From NCBI RefSeq assembly GCF_004208415.1, contig NZ_CP035758.1, forward strand, positions 8,308,001-8,372,000: 64,000 nucleotides of DNA, in the 5' to 3' direction. Under the pieces are notes generated by a model. It made no database searches and was not told where the DNA came from. It saw only the letters and a program-made list of their open reading frames with translations. This DNA comes from Ktedonosporobacter rubrisoli. Lineage in GTDB: Bacteria > Chloroflexota > Ktedonobacteria > Ktedonobacterales > Ktedonobacteraceae. This document shows, piece by piece, positions 7,541 through 15,445 of the stretch (the stretch's first letter is position 1; every line of letters starts with the position of its first letter). The position numbers and the translations under genes were made by a program.

Positions 7541-8611
7541 CTACCATGCTGAATGGAGAAGCTCATTACACGCCAAATCACGAAAGCCTGTAAGAGCTCG
7601 CTGTATATATCTGCCGTTTGATGCCCAGCCTGCCCAATTCAGGGTAACCAAAAGTTGCTCGGCGGTGGAACGACGATACTCGTGCCAGCATTGCTCCCAA
7701 CTGTAGCCCGTGACCCCGTGCCTGAGCAGTCCTTCATGATAGCATTTCACCCAGCCTAACTCGTTGGCTTTCGTGCGATGTGGGTAGCGCAAGATAATGG
7801 TGTAGGCAAGATCATCTGTTCCCGAACTAATACGGTAGGTCTGCCAATCAAGAAGGTAAGTACGATGCTTTTGCGGATCAACGGGGTAGAGAAAATTCCA
7901 GAAATGGGCATCTCCGTGGATCAGTGTTTGACCTTGTAATGTTTTCCGCCGTTCCCAGAATGCAGGTAAAGCATCGAGTAAACATTCGTAGATACCTTGA
8001 TCATCTGAAGATAACTGATCCTTCCAGTTTTCTAAAAAGCGAGGATAGAGACCCTGAAGGCGTGCAAGCTCCTGCGTTAATGAAGTGGTCGTCGGCAGTT
8101 CGCCTATGCCATTGTTCAATTGTGGATGATTCCACCAATACGCATGGAAGGCTGCCAGAGCCTCTACTGTTTGGGCCATGTGGTGTTCAGCAATCGTGAG
8201 ATGCCACGCTGGTTGCTCATGTGTTCCTGAAAGATCATCAAGGAGCAAGTGATATCTTTGCTGATGAGGATCATAGATCGCATCGTAGCAAGGGATGATG
8301 GGTAAGACCTGCTGGGGGGACATGAAGGCTTGATACAAGCGGATTTCTCGTTGCGCCTCCTTAACAAAATTCTGAGGATCAGCATCAGGCTTAGGGAGCT
8401 TTAAATAAAGGCGTGTTGGCGCTCCTTCGAGAACAGTATTCGCAGTGTACTCGACAGCAAGAAAATAGCCAATTGAGTGAGCTTGTTCGGTATGTATTCT
8501 TGTCACCTTCAGTGCTTGCACCTTCCCTTTGAGAAGGAACCCTCTTTGAGAGAGGATGATCGTGAGCCAATCTGGTGTCGCTTCTTCAAGCCCGCCAATG
8601 ACAATATTCAC
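7541..8611 (-). CDS. Phosphotransferase of the APH/EcKinase-like fold
   Basis: A 356-residue protein kinase-like phosphotransferase. The catalytic loop is LIHGDAHFWNFLY (Brenner motif, about 237-249) and the metal-binding aspartate is in YLLDWQTYR (about 259-267), the order seen in aminoglycoside phosphotransferase and ecdysteroid-kinase-like (DUF1679) families. The N-lobe has LYLKLP as the likely ATP-contacting strand. I chose the GTG at 8611 because GGAAG lies before it; an ATG farther up (8677) has no ribosome site and would extend over a duplicated fragment of another gene. The substrate (a small hydroxylated molecule) is not predictable. Confidence 0.8.
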   Translation of the reverse strand: MNIVIGGLEEATPDWLTIILSQRGFLLKGKVQALKVTRIHTEQAHSIGYFLAVEYTANTVLEGAPTRLYLKLPKPDADPQNFVKEAQREIRLYQAFMSPQQVLPIIPCYDAIYDPHQQRYHLLLDDLSGTHEQPAWHLTIAEHHMAQTVEALAAFHAYWWNHPQLNNGIGELPTTTSLTQELARLQGLYPRFLENWKDQLSSDDQGIYECLLDALPAFWERRKTLQGQTLIHGDAHFWNFLYPVDPQKHRTYLLDWQTYRISSGTDDLAYTIILRYPHRTKANELGWVKCYHEGLLRHGVTGYSWEQCWHEYRRSTAEQLLVTLNWAGWASNGRYIQRALTGFRDLACNELLHSAW

Positions 8612-8634
8612 GGGTGTTCTTCCTTTTTCTCTTT

Positions 8635-8745
8635 TCAGGCATAAGAGAGTCCTTTTGGCTCGTGCATGTTGTGGCACTCTTCATAAGGGTTCCAATTTCC
8701 TAGATGTCGTTGAAGCTGTATCACCAGTTCTCGATCAGATGCCAT
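8635..8745 (-). pseudogene. N-terminal fragment of a leucine-rich-repeat gene
   Basis: The minus strand from 8745 reads MASDRELVIQLQRHL and EPKGLS, nearly identical to the first 34 residues of the LRR protein encoded at 9043-10314, then meets TGA because similarity ends abruptly. Its upstream region, including ribosome site and promoter, is also copied. It is the start of a second LRR gene whose body has been deleted. Confidence 0.85.
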
Positions 8746-8964
8746 AGTTGCCTCTTTGCGGCTTTTCTGCTGCTCTCTCAGATTCTAGCTTATTGTTTCC
8801 TCCATGTCCAGGAAAAGAGTTTTGTGAAAGGGAGCTCTTTTCTTTTTCTCTTTCTCGGACAAGGTGGCCTGATTACCCGACCAAAGCTTATAAAGCGACA
8901 ACACATGTATGGAGAAGCCCGATTAGCTCTGCTTCGTCGGCGCTGACCATCTGTGGCGCAGCGG

Positions 8965-9008
8965 GCGCGTCCCTTTTTCCAAATTTTCCTAGTGAGAAAG
9001 GGAGACGC
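8965..9008. terminator. Hairpin element downstream of the LRR gene
   Basis: GCGTCCCTTTTTCC faces AGAAAGGGAGACGC across a short AT-rich loop, just beyond the LRR stop codon. A sister hairpin with the same arms lies at 12261-12308 between two convergent genes. The location after genes suggests transcription termination; there is no classical T-run, so it may instead be a dispersed palindrome. Confidence 0.5.
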
Positions 9009-9042
9009 AAGGATGCACCACATTAGCCCATAGGTTGCTTGC

Positions 9043-10314
9043 CTAGCGTGTGTTCCATGTCTGTAAATAGGCACGAATGGCCGGCATACCCTGTGCAACA
9101 ATTTCTGCTGGAGGGAACTGCAACGGGTTGTTCTCTAGTTCAATCCTCTCCAGTCTGGTGAGTTGGCCGACGTTGGCGGGAAGGGATCTAAGTTGGTTGT
9201 TGTCTAGGCCAAGACATGTCAGTCTGGAGAGATTACCGATTTCGGGAGGGAGTTCGCGAAGTAGATTGTTTGTGAGACTAAGCCAGAGGAGAGATGACAG
9301 CTGACCGATTTCAGGAGGGAGCTCACAGAGCTGGTTAGTATCCGCTAAAAGAAAACGCAGTCTGGAGAGCTTACCCACTTCGGGCGGCAGTTTGCGGAGC
9401 TGGTTGGTTCTTAACCTGAGAGATTCCAAAGAGGAGAGGAGACCGATTTCGGGAGGGAGCTCACAGAGCTGGTTTTCATCTAACCCAAGTCCTGCCAAAG
9501 AGGAGAGATTACCGATTTCGGGAGGCAAAAAACGGATCTGATTATTAATCAGGCAAATCGATTCCAAAGAGGAGAGGTTGCCAATTTCAGGAGGCAACTC
9601 GTAGAGCTGATTGGTATCTAACTCAAGTGCTTGCAAGGAGGAAAGATTACCGATTTCGGGAGGGAGTTCGCGGAGCTGGTTTTTATCCAGGTAAAGGTGT
9701 TGTAAAGAGGAAAGCTGACCGATTTCAGGAGGAAGTTCACAGAGCTGGTTTCTGCCTAGCCCAAGCGTTTCCAGAGAGGAGAGTTTACCCACATCGGCGG
9801 GCAGCTCACGAAGCAAGTTGTTTTCCAGATCAAGCCATTGGAGAGAGGAGAGGTTGCCGAGTTCGGCAGGTAAAGAACGAAGCTGGTTGTTTTGCAGATG
9901 AAGAGCTTGCAACCTGGAAAGATTGCCAAGTTCGGCAGGTAAAGAACGAAGCTGGTTAGTTTCGAGGGTAAGCTCTTGCATCATGGAGAGGTTGCCGAGT
10001 TCGGCAGGTAAAGAACGAAGCTGGTTGTTGTACAGGCTAAGCTCTTGCATCATGGAGAGATTGCCGAGTTCGGCAGGTAAAGAACGAAGCTGGTTGTTTG
10101 CTAGAAAGAGCGTTTGCAGAGAGGAAAATTGCCACACCTCCTCAGGAACCTGCGTTAAGCCTAAGCTGCAGAGATGCAGCGCGATTAGCTGCCCCTGGTC
10201 GTTATATGCTGTAGAGAGTCCTTTTGGCTCGTGCATGCCGTTGCACTCTTCATGAGGATTCCAATCTCCTAGATGTCGTTGAAGCTGTATCACCAGTTCT
10301 CGATCAGATGCCAT
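9043..10314 (-). CDS. Leucine-rich-repeat protein
   Basis: A 423-residue protein made almost wholly of bacterial LRRs. After a 60-residue N-terminal segment (MASDRELVIQLQRHLGDW) come about fifteen 23-residue repeats with the pattern L-x-x-L-x-L-x-x-N-Q-L-R-x-L-P-x-E-I-G-N-L-S-S, from about residue 65 to 410. Repeats 2-5 carry SLPAELGNLS and the middle ones ELPPEIG, so at least two rounds of internal duplication occurred. There is no signal peptide or membrane segment, hence probably cytoplasmic and a protein-binding scaffold. The start has AAGGAG upstream. Codon-level repeat identity makes the gene prone to length change by recombination. Confidence 0.85.
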   Translation of the reverse strand: MASDRELVIQLQRHLGDWNPHEECNGMHEPKGLSTAYNDQGQLIALHLCSLGLTQVPEEVWQFSSLQTLFLANNQLRSLPAELGNLSMMQELSLYNNQLRSLPAELGNLSMMQELTLETNQLRSLPAELGNLSRLQALHLQNNQLRSLPAELGNLSSLQWLDLENNLLRELPADVGKLSSLETLGLGRNQLCELPPEIGQLSSLQHLYLDKNQLRELPPEIGNLSSLQALELDTNQLYELPPEIGNLSSLESICLINNQIRFLPPEIGNLSSLAGLGLDENQLCELPPEIGLLSSLESLRLRTNQLRKLPPEVGKLSRLRFLLADTNQLCELPPEIGQLSSLLWLSLTNNLLRELPPEIGNLSRLTCLGLDNNQLRSLPANVGQLTRLERIELENNPLQFPPAEIVAQGMPAIRAYLQTWNTR

Positions 10315-10350
10315 AGTTGCTCCTTTTCGTCTTTTCTGCTGCTATCTTAT

Positions 10351-10379
10351 ATTCTAGCTCATTGTTTCCCTCATGTCCA
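10351..10379 (-). promoter_or_regulatory. Sigma-70-type promoter of the LRR gene
   Basis: On the minus strand TGGACA (plus 10374-10379) and TAGAAT (plus 10351-10356) are separated by 17 bp, about 35 bp before the ATG. The same boxes are conserved in the duplicated upstream copy (near 8773-8812), which therefore should still fire into the truncated fragment. Confidence 0.65.
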
Positions 10380-10468
10380 GGAAAAGAGTTTTGTGAAAGG
10401 GAGCTCTTTTCTTTTTCTCTTTCTCGGGCAAGGTGGCCTGATTACCCGACCAAATTAATTATTCTCCC

Positions 10469-11161
10469 CTACGCTCCGTAAGATCGGCCCCGTGAGAATG
10501 CAAGTTCGATCTGGCTGGTGCGTTCCTGCAAGCCGCGCCGCTCGTTCACCGCGAGCTGGATGTCGAGCGGCGGCACAAGGATCTGATATCCCCGCCAGAG
10601 AATGGTTTCCAGGCGGGAAGCGGCAGCCGGGCCATATTCTGTCACGCCTTGCTCATCAGCGTCCTCTCGTATCCCGCCCGCCCATTCAACGCGGCTGTGT
10701 AAGAATGCTCTGCCAAACCACTTACTGATCCAGCCCTGAGCGTCTTCGAGCGGGCCAACGAGTGCATCAAATAAAATCTCCCCGAACTGGAGGGCTCCGG
10801 CCTCATCTGTCGCCAGATCCAGATCTCCAGGGCTGATAGCTATGCCCCGCACGGCTAAAGCCGCACTGCCAATCAGCCACCAGCGCAGGTTATACGAAGT
10901 AAGCCGCTGTACAAGATCCTCTAAGGTCTGCTCCCAGGGAACATGGCAAGCACCCGCGCGTTGCAAAATCATCGCTTGCGCGCTTCTGGCAAAATTGCAA
11001 TAAAAGGTTTCAAGGTGGGGAGTCGTTGTTGGATAGGCCCTGGCGAAGCCATCCCGATAGGGAGTAAAACCAAGGTTTTGCACGCCATCAGCCTGGAGGG
11101 CATCAAGCTCAGAAACTACGAAGTAGCTCAGCGTTCCTTCCGTCAGCAATTGTGTTTTCAC
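10469..11161 (-). CDS. Nucleotidyltransferase-fold protein
   Basis: A 230-residue protein with a minimal nucleotidyltransferase-type core in its middle: WWLIGSAALAVRG (about 94-106) and SPGDLDLATDEAGA (about 109-122), equivalent to the G-S / D-x-D metal motif of the Pol-beta superfamily. A third acidic residue may be D200 in VPPLDIQLAVNERRG, following the pattern of many AbiEii-like and kanamycin-type transferases. The N-terminal 80 residues are of unknown function. The start is GTG at 11161 with GAGGAAG upstream. It could modify a small molecule, RNA or protein; nothing nearby settles this. Confidence 0.6.
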   Translation of the reverse strand: MKTQLLTEGTLSYFVVSELDALQADGVQNLGFTPYRDGFARAYPTTTPHLETFYCNFARSAQAMILQRAGACHVPWEQTLEDLVQRLTSYNLRWWLIGSAALAVRGIAISPGDLDLATDEAGALQFGEILFDALVGPLEDAQGWISKWFGRAFLHSRVEWAGGIREDADEQGVTEYGPAAASRLETILWRGYQILVPPLDIQLAVNERRGLQERTSQIELAFSRGRSYGA

Positions 11162-11260
11162 AGCTTATCGCTTCCTCATGTTCTTCAGGATTCCCATGCA
11201 CTTATTTGCTGATAGAATACTATATGCAACTTGACATCTTCTGTCATATCGGACATTCTT

Positions 11261-11289
11261 TTGACATTACGATACTTTTATCGTATAAT
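11261..11289 (+). promoter_or_regulatory. Consensus sigma-70 promoter of the SDR gene
   Basis: TTGACA (11261-11266) and TATAAT (11284-11289) match consensus exactly with a 17-bp spacer. The spacer and start region are covered by two related palindromes, so this strong promoter is almost certainly repressed by a DNA-binding dimer. Confidence 0.85.
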
Positions 11290-11323
11290 CTCTTTATAAA
11301 TTACGATAATAGTGTCGTAATTT
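11268..11323. promoter_or_regulatory. Two operator-like palindromes over the SDR promoter
   Basis: Site 1 (11268-11285) is TACGATA-CTTT-TATCGTA, inside the promoter spacer. Site 2 (11298-11323) is AAATTACGA, 8 bases, TCGTAATTT, across the expected transcription start. They share the TACGA/TCGTA core, about 34 bp centre to centre. The layout fits a TetR- or MarR-type repressor; no regulator gene is adjacent, so the repressor must be encoded elsewhere. Confidence 0.75.
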
Positions 11324-11421
11324 ATGTGAAACCAACTGTGCTGGCAAGGCAGGAGCTTTGTTGTGAATATCAACTTAACCAAGCGTGGATTGAAAACAAA
11401 CCGGGAAAAGGGAAAAAATAA

Positions 11422-12216
11422 ATGGATCTTCAATTACAGAACAAGGTAGCAATTGTTACCGGAGCGAGTAAAGGCATAGGGCTAGCCGTTGTAACGGCTC
11501 TGGCTCAGGAAGGCGTGCGCGTAGTAGCGGCGAGTCGCGGGCAGGGAGCTGAACTTTCAGAGCTGGCAGAGCGTTATGCAGTGCAGCCCGTTGCCGTAGA
11601 TCTGAGTACGGCTGATGGTCCAGCAAAGCTCGTAGAGAGCGCTATCGCTAAATTTGGGCGCGTTGATATTCTTATCAATAATGTTGGCGGGACTCACATG
11701 CAAGCCGGTTTCCTCTCGATAAGCGATGAAGATTGGTATCGCACCTTTGATATGGATGTCATGAGTACCGTGCGCGCTTCGAGAGCTGTCTTGCCCCATA
11801 TGCTTGAGCATAGAAGTGGAGTCATCATCAATATCTCCTCTGTGAATGCCCATTTGCCGGTTACCCAGATCATGGACTACTGTGCCATAAAGGCCGCCCT
11901 AACCAATTTGTCAAAGGCCTTAGCCGAAGAGTTTGGTCCCCAGGGCGTGCGCGTCAATACCGTCTCGCCCGGTACTGTCCTTACTCCACAGTGGGACGCT
12001 GAGGGCGGAAATGCTGATTTAATTGGCACAGCATTAGGGATGGATCGAGAGACAGTCTTGAGCCAGCTACCAAAGATGAACAATATGACTATCAACCGCC
12101 TGATTCAGCCTGCTGAAGTAGCCGCAATTGTGGCATTTCTCGCCTCAGAGCATGCCGCCGCGATAGTTGGCGCCGACTATATCGTAGATGGTGGCACACT
12201 CAAGGCCGTCATTTAG
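11422..12216 (+). CDS. SDR-family NAD(P)-dependent oxidoreductase
   Basis: A 264-residue classical short-chain dehydrogenase. The cofactor loop TGASKGIG is at 13-20, NNVGG at 86-90, the catalytic Ser near 139-140 and Y153-x-x-x-K157 (DYCAIK) follow; VSPGTVLTP is the usual loop after the active site. It resembles 3-oxoacyl-ACP-reductase-like SDRs, but the substrate is unknown. Ribosome site AAAAGGGAAA. Expression is probably inducible because of the operator-covered consensus promoter 130 bp upstream. It stands alone, convergent with the quinone oxidoreductase. Confidence 0.9.
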   Translation: MDLQLQNKVAIVTGASKGIGLAVVTALAQEGVRVVAASRGQGAELSELAERYAVQPVAVDLSTADGPAKLVESAIAKFGRVDILINNVGGTHMQAGFLSISDEDWYRTFDMDVMSTVRASRAVLPHMLEHRSGVIINISSVNAHLPVTQIMDYCAIKAALTNLSKALAEEFGPQGVRVNTVSPGTVLTPQWDAEGGNADLIGTALGMDRETVLSQLPKMNNMTINRLIQPAEVAAIVAFLASEHAAAIVGADYIVDGGTLKAVI

Positions 12217-12260
12217 ATAGCAAGATAGAAAGGTAGCCGGCTCAGCGCGATAGGGCAACA

Positions 12261-12308
12261 GACGCGCCCCTTTTTCCAGCTTGCCCTCGTCTGGAAAGGG
12301 AGACGCGC
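12261..12308. terminator. Hairpin between convergent genes
   Basis: GACGCGCCCCTTTTTCCAG (12261-12279) faces CTGGAAAGGGAGACGCG (12291-12307) with an 11-base loop. It lies between the SDR stop (12216) and the convergent oxidoreductase stop (12404), the right place for a two-way terminator. Same family as the hairpin at 8965-9008. Confidence 0.6.
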
Positions 12309-12403
12309 CATTCCCGGCTAGTTCTATGTAGAACTGGCCAGGAGCTTGTTTCGTACCTATGAAAAACGATGGGTGTGCAACTTTCGGAAAGTGCTATGAG
12401 GGC

Positions 12404-13375
12404 TCAGGGGACAATGACGATGCGCTTGCCATGTACATCGCTACGCTGCCAAGCGCTCTCTATATCGCACAGGGGCACTTGCTCAATCTCGGCCCGCAGC
12501 TTGCCCGCCTTGATCCACTCCCACACCTGCTGCGTTCCCTCGGCCAGAACCTCGGGCGTGAGACCTGCCCCAGCGCCAAGAATCTCTAAGCCTGATGTGC
12601 GCAGCGCCTCCGCCGCTAGAGAAATTCTTGGCCCGGCCTTTTCGCCGATTTGCACCAGGCGTACGCGATGCTTAGCAAAAGAGATTTCCTGCGGTGTTAG
12701 CGCTTCTAGAAGCAATTCTGTAGGATGCCCCCAGATGTAATCAAGGATGACCTGATATCCTGACGTTCCTGCCTCGCGTTTAAAGGCTTTGAGCACATCT
12801 GCCTCAGCTTGCGAGAGATCGATTACCGCGTCTGCTCCCAACTCATGCAGTTGGGCAAGCTGAGCCGCTTCGCGTCCCGTGCCGATCACGCGCTCAGCGC
12901 CAAGGAGTCTGGCTACTTGGACCGCAAGCTTTCCCGAGAAGCCAGTTGCTCCATTGATCAGCACCGTCTCGCCAGCCTGCAGCTTTGCACCGCCCTTGAG
13001 CGGGAAAAGCGCGGTCAGCGCTGAGGCCGGAACCGTTGCCGCCGTTGCCGCGTCCACGCCGGCAGGAATGGGCGCTTGATTTGTTTGCGAGATGACGGCT
13101 TTTTCGGCCATAGCCCCATAGGGTGGGTGCAGGCCCGCGCAGCCGACTAACTGACCATCGTCGCTCATGGCAATCCCATGTAGTCCGACGATGGCCGGCA
13201 GCCTGGGGACAAGTTGGCGGCTGGCATAATGGGTGCCGCTTGCCAGCGCTCGATCGATATTTTCCAGCGCCACAGCTTTTACCGTGACAAGAATTTCGTC
13301 TTTTCCGGGAATGGGATCGGGAAAATCCTCGAAGCGAGGGACCTCGCCAAAGTTATGTAAGACGGCGGCTTTCAT
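12404..13375 (-). CDS. Zinc-independent MDR-family quinone oxidoreductase
   Basis: A 323-residue medium-chain dehydrogenase/reductase. The N-terminal GroES-like domain (1-120) lacks the Cys/His zinc ligands of alcohol dehydrogenases, which points to the quinone oxidoreductase branch. The Rossmann fold starts at VLINGATGFSGKLAVQVAR (about 138-156), the common A-T-G-x-x-G variant. NADPH-dependent reduction of quinones or enals is the likely reaction. It is transcribed divergently from the MarR gene, and the intergenic region has twin operators over its promoter, so it is the regulator's probable target. Confidence 0.85.
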   Translation of the reverse strand: MKAAVLHNFGEVPRFEDFPDPIPGKDEILVTVKAVALENIDRALASGTHYASRQLVPRLPAIVGLHGIAMSDDGQLVGCAGLHPPYGAMAEKAVISQTNQAPIPAGVDAATAATVPASALTALFPLKGGAKLQAGETVLINGATGFSGKLAVQVARLLGAERVIGTGREAAQLAQLHELGADAVIDLSQAEADVLKAFKREAGTSGYQVILDYIWGHPTELLLEALTPQEISFAKHRVRLVQIGEKAGPRISLAAEALRTSGLEILGAGAGLTPEVLAEGTQQVWEWIKAGKLRAEIEQVPLCDIESAWQRSDVHGKRIVIVP

Positions 13376-13427
13376 TTTTTGTCGATTCCTTTCATCTTTT
13401 CCTCTTTATCAGAAGCGGCACATGAAT

Positions 13428-13493
13428 ATTGTTGCCTGGAAACAATAATAACGTATCGCCGTTGTTCTGTCAAGATTGTTGCTTGGAAACAAA
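13428..13493. promoter_or_regulatory. Twin MarR-type operators and divergent promoters
   Basis: Two near-identical sites, ATTGTTGCCTGGAAACAAT (13428-13446) and ATTGTTGCTTGGAAACAAA (13475-13493), are 47 bp apart. On the minus strand TTGACA (plus 13468-13473) and TATTAT (plus 13445-13450) have a 17-bp spacer: the oxidoreductase promoter, with site 1 on its -10 box and site 2 abutting its -35 box. For the MarR gene, TATACT at 13512-13517 is a likely -10 box, with site 2 at its -35 position. One dimer could therefore repress both directions. Confidence 0.85.
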
Positions 13494-13558
13494 ATGGTTG
13501 AAAGCTTTTGCTATACTAGGGGCAAGAAGAAAGACGAGATACCGAGGGAGGCCTTAGC

Positions 13559-14122
13559 ATGCCCGCTGCTGCAAATAATCATGATGAGACTGCACCGCTT
13601 GTCGCCAATATCCTGGCCTTGCTGGCCAAAGTGACTGAGCATTTCAGCTCGGAGGAGAACGACCAGTGGCAATGGCTTGTCAAGCACAGCCATAATCAGC
13701 TTATTGTCGAAATTTTGCGCGACTCGACGGTAACAATGCTACGTGTAATCAACGCTATCGGGCGTTCAGAGCCAGTAAATGGCATTACGATTTCTGAGCG
13801 CTGCCGCATTTCCAGGGGCACCGTCTCGAAAGTTACGCGGCGCTTGCTTGCCAGAAATCTGATCAGTCAGGAGAGCTTGCCGAATAATCGCAAAGAAATT
13901 CTCTTTCGTCTGACTCCTCTGGGCAGAGAGCTCTTTGAGGTGCACAGAGCCTTTGATGAGCAGATGGAGCGCGGCTTTAAGCGCTTCCTAGAGCGCTACA
14001 GCCCTGAAGAACTGCAGCTGCTTGTGCGGGTTCTGCACGATGCCACCGAGGCCTCTTTCTTGAACCTGGGACTGCAAGAGCTACCAGCCAATAAGGGGAC
14101 TGACAGCTCACACGCAACATAG
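13559..14122 (+). CDS. MarR-family transcription regulator
   Basis: A 187-residue winged-helix regulator. The winged HTH spans about residues 65-125 (ISERCRISRGTVSKVTRRLL is the recognition region and KEILFRLTPLGRELFEVH the wing and its exit). The N-terminal 45 residues are longer than in minimal MarR proteins. The ATG has GGGAGG upstream. It likely represses itself and the divergent quinone oxidoreductase through the twin sites between them; such pairs typically respond to electrophiles or phenolics, though the inducer cannot be read from sequence. Confidence 0.85.
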   Translation: MPAAANNHDETAPLVANILALLAKVTEHFSSEENDQWQWLVKHSHNQLIVEILRDSTVTMLRVINAIGRSEPVNGITISERCRISRGTVSKVTRRLLARNLISQESLPNNRKEILFRLTPLGRELFEVHRAFDEQMERGFKRFLERYSPEELQLLVRVLHDATEASFLNLGLQELPANKGTDSSHAT

Positions 14123-14128
14123 TTTCTT

Positions 14129-15094
14129 TTATAGCCGCCCGACCAGGCGCGCCAGGCGAATGTGCTCCTGAGCCGCGCCAGAGACTGGCACGAGGCTTAA
14201 GGCCAGGGCATCAATCTCAGTGGCGAGCATCTCCAGCACGCGCTCCCGTATCCTGTCCTCGTCGCCAAAGACGAGCAGGCCTTCAATGAGCCTATCAGAA
14301 ACCTGATTGGTATCCTGTTCTGTAAAGCCTGCCGATATCAACATATTGCGGTAGGCTGGCAGTGTTGGATAAATGCTCAGCGCTTGACGTCCTGCCTGTA
14401 ACGCGCTTGCCCGATCTTCTGTCAACGCTACCGAAACATGGGCCACCACTGGTGGACGGGGGCGACCGGCTGCCGCTGCGCCAGCGCTCAGGGCGGGAAG
14501 AGCTGTATTGAGCAGGTAAGGAATCGGCGCTATGAAGGGAAGGGCACCATCCGCCACTTCGCCCGCGAAGCGAAAAGCACCCGCGCCAAGCGCGGAGACG
14601 AATAAAGGGACTTGCGCGGTGCCCGATATCGAAGCATCGACAGTAAAGTAGTGTCCCCGATGATGAACTTCACCTTGTGCCAGCAGTGGACGCAAGACCT
14701 GGATATATTCACGCAGATAGGCTAGAGGCGCATCCATGTCCACGCCGTAGAAGCTCTTTGCCATCTGGGCCAATCCTGTGCCTCCTATTCCCAGTTTCAG
14801 CCTTCCGGGCGCCAGCCTTGTGAGGCTCATAACCTGCTGGGCCATGAGTACCGGATGGCGCGAGGTGATCTGTATGATGGATGTCCCCAATTTCAGCCGA
14901 CTGGTCCGGGCGGCCGCAGCGGCCAGCGTCGTCAAGACGTCTGGATATCCCAGGGGACCAAACGCGACCCACGCGTGATCAACCCCTGCCTCCTCAATCT
15001 CGACAAGATTTGCCACAAGCGTGGCCGGATCAGCCGGCTGCACACTTATTCCTACCCGTGTTCGCAAAGAACGAACTTCGGCTTGTTTTTCCAT
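14129..15094 (-). CDS. LLM-class flavin-dependent oxidoreductase
   Basis: A 321-residue TIM-barrel protein of the luciferase-like monooxygenase superfamily. Typical features are HAWVAFGPLGYPDVLTTLAA (residues 40-59), LKLGTSIIQITSRHP (about 67-81) and the phosphate-binding region LKLGIGGTGLAQM (about 99-111), which favours F420 or FMN cofactor. The ATG follows AGGAGG. It converges with the MarR gene only 6 bp apart. Likely role: redox change of a small organic substrate with reduced flavin or F420. It is one of three LLM proteins in the window. Confidence 0.85.
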   Translation of the reverse strand: MEKQAEVRSLRTRVGISVQPADPATLVANLVEIEEAGVDHAWVAFGPLGYPDVLTTLAAAAARTSRLKLGTSIIQITSRHPVLMAQQVMSLTRLAPGRLKLGIGGTGLAQMAKSFYGVDMDAPLAYLREYIQVLRPLLAQGEVHHRGHYFTVDASISGTAQVPLFVSALGAGAFRFAGEVADGALPFIAPIPYLLNTALPALSAGAAAAGRPRPPVVAHVSVALTEDRASALQAGRQALSIYPTLPAYRNMLISAGFTEQDTNQVSDRLIEGLLVFGDEDRIRERVLEMLATEIDALALSLVPVSGAAQEHIRLARLVGRL

Positions 15095-15445
15095 TGACGC
15101 TTTCCTCCTAATATTGGAATAGTGAGGTGCCGACTACGAAACCGCCTATTCATTACCGTTTTGATTGCGTGACCTCTCGATTTTCCAGAGGCTACACATG
15201 AAGTTTTTCTCACGCTTGCTCTGACCAGAGCATACTGTACAGTAAACCAAGAGACAAGTAGTGAAAAAAATGAGGTATAGTAACAAAAAAGGAACCAGAA
15301 ATGTCGATTTTTAACAATACTCGCTGCCAAATTGTCTGGTATGATCTCTCTCAGAGCGTTAATAGGTGAAGGGTCTCTCTTCAAGGCGAAAAGGCTGGCG
15401 TGAGAAGCTTTTCACATAACTTGCTCGCGTAGCGCAGACGATAAG

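Larger units (their letters stand above)
8644..10458. repeat. 240-bp direct repeat flanking the LRR gene
   Basis: The segments 8644-8880 and 10210-10455 are near-identical in the same orientation. Each contains the LRR N-terminal codons, the ribosome site, the promoter and a 60-bp stretch upstream of it (CAGGAAAAGAGTTTTGTGAA is identical in both). Recombination between two neighbouring LRR genes or a partial duplication explains this. Confidence 0.85.

Noticed and set aside
9077..10255. Plus-strand frames with repeated motifs opposite the LRR gene
   Set aside because: They mirror the LRR codon repeats; no ribosome site or family similarity.
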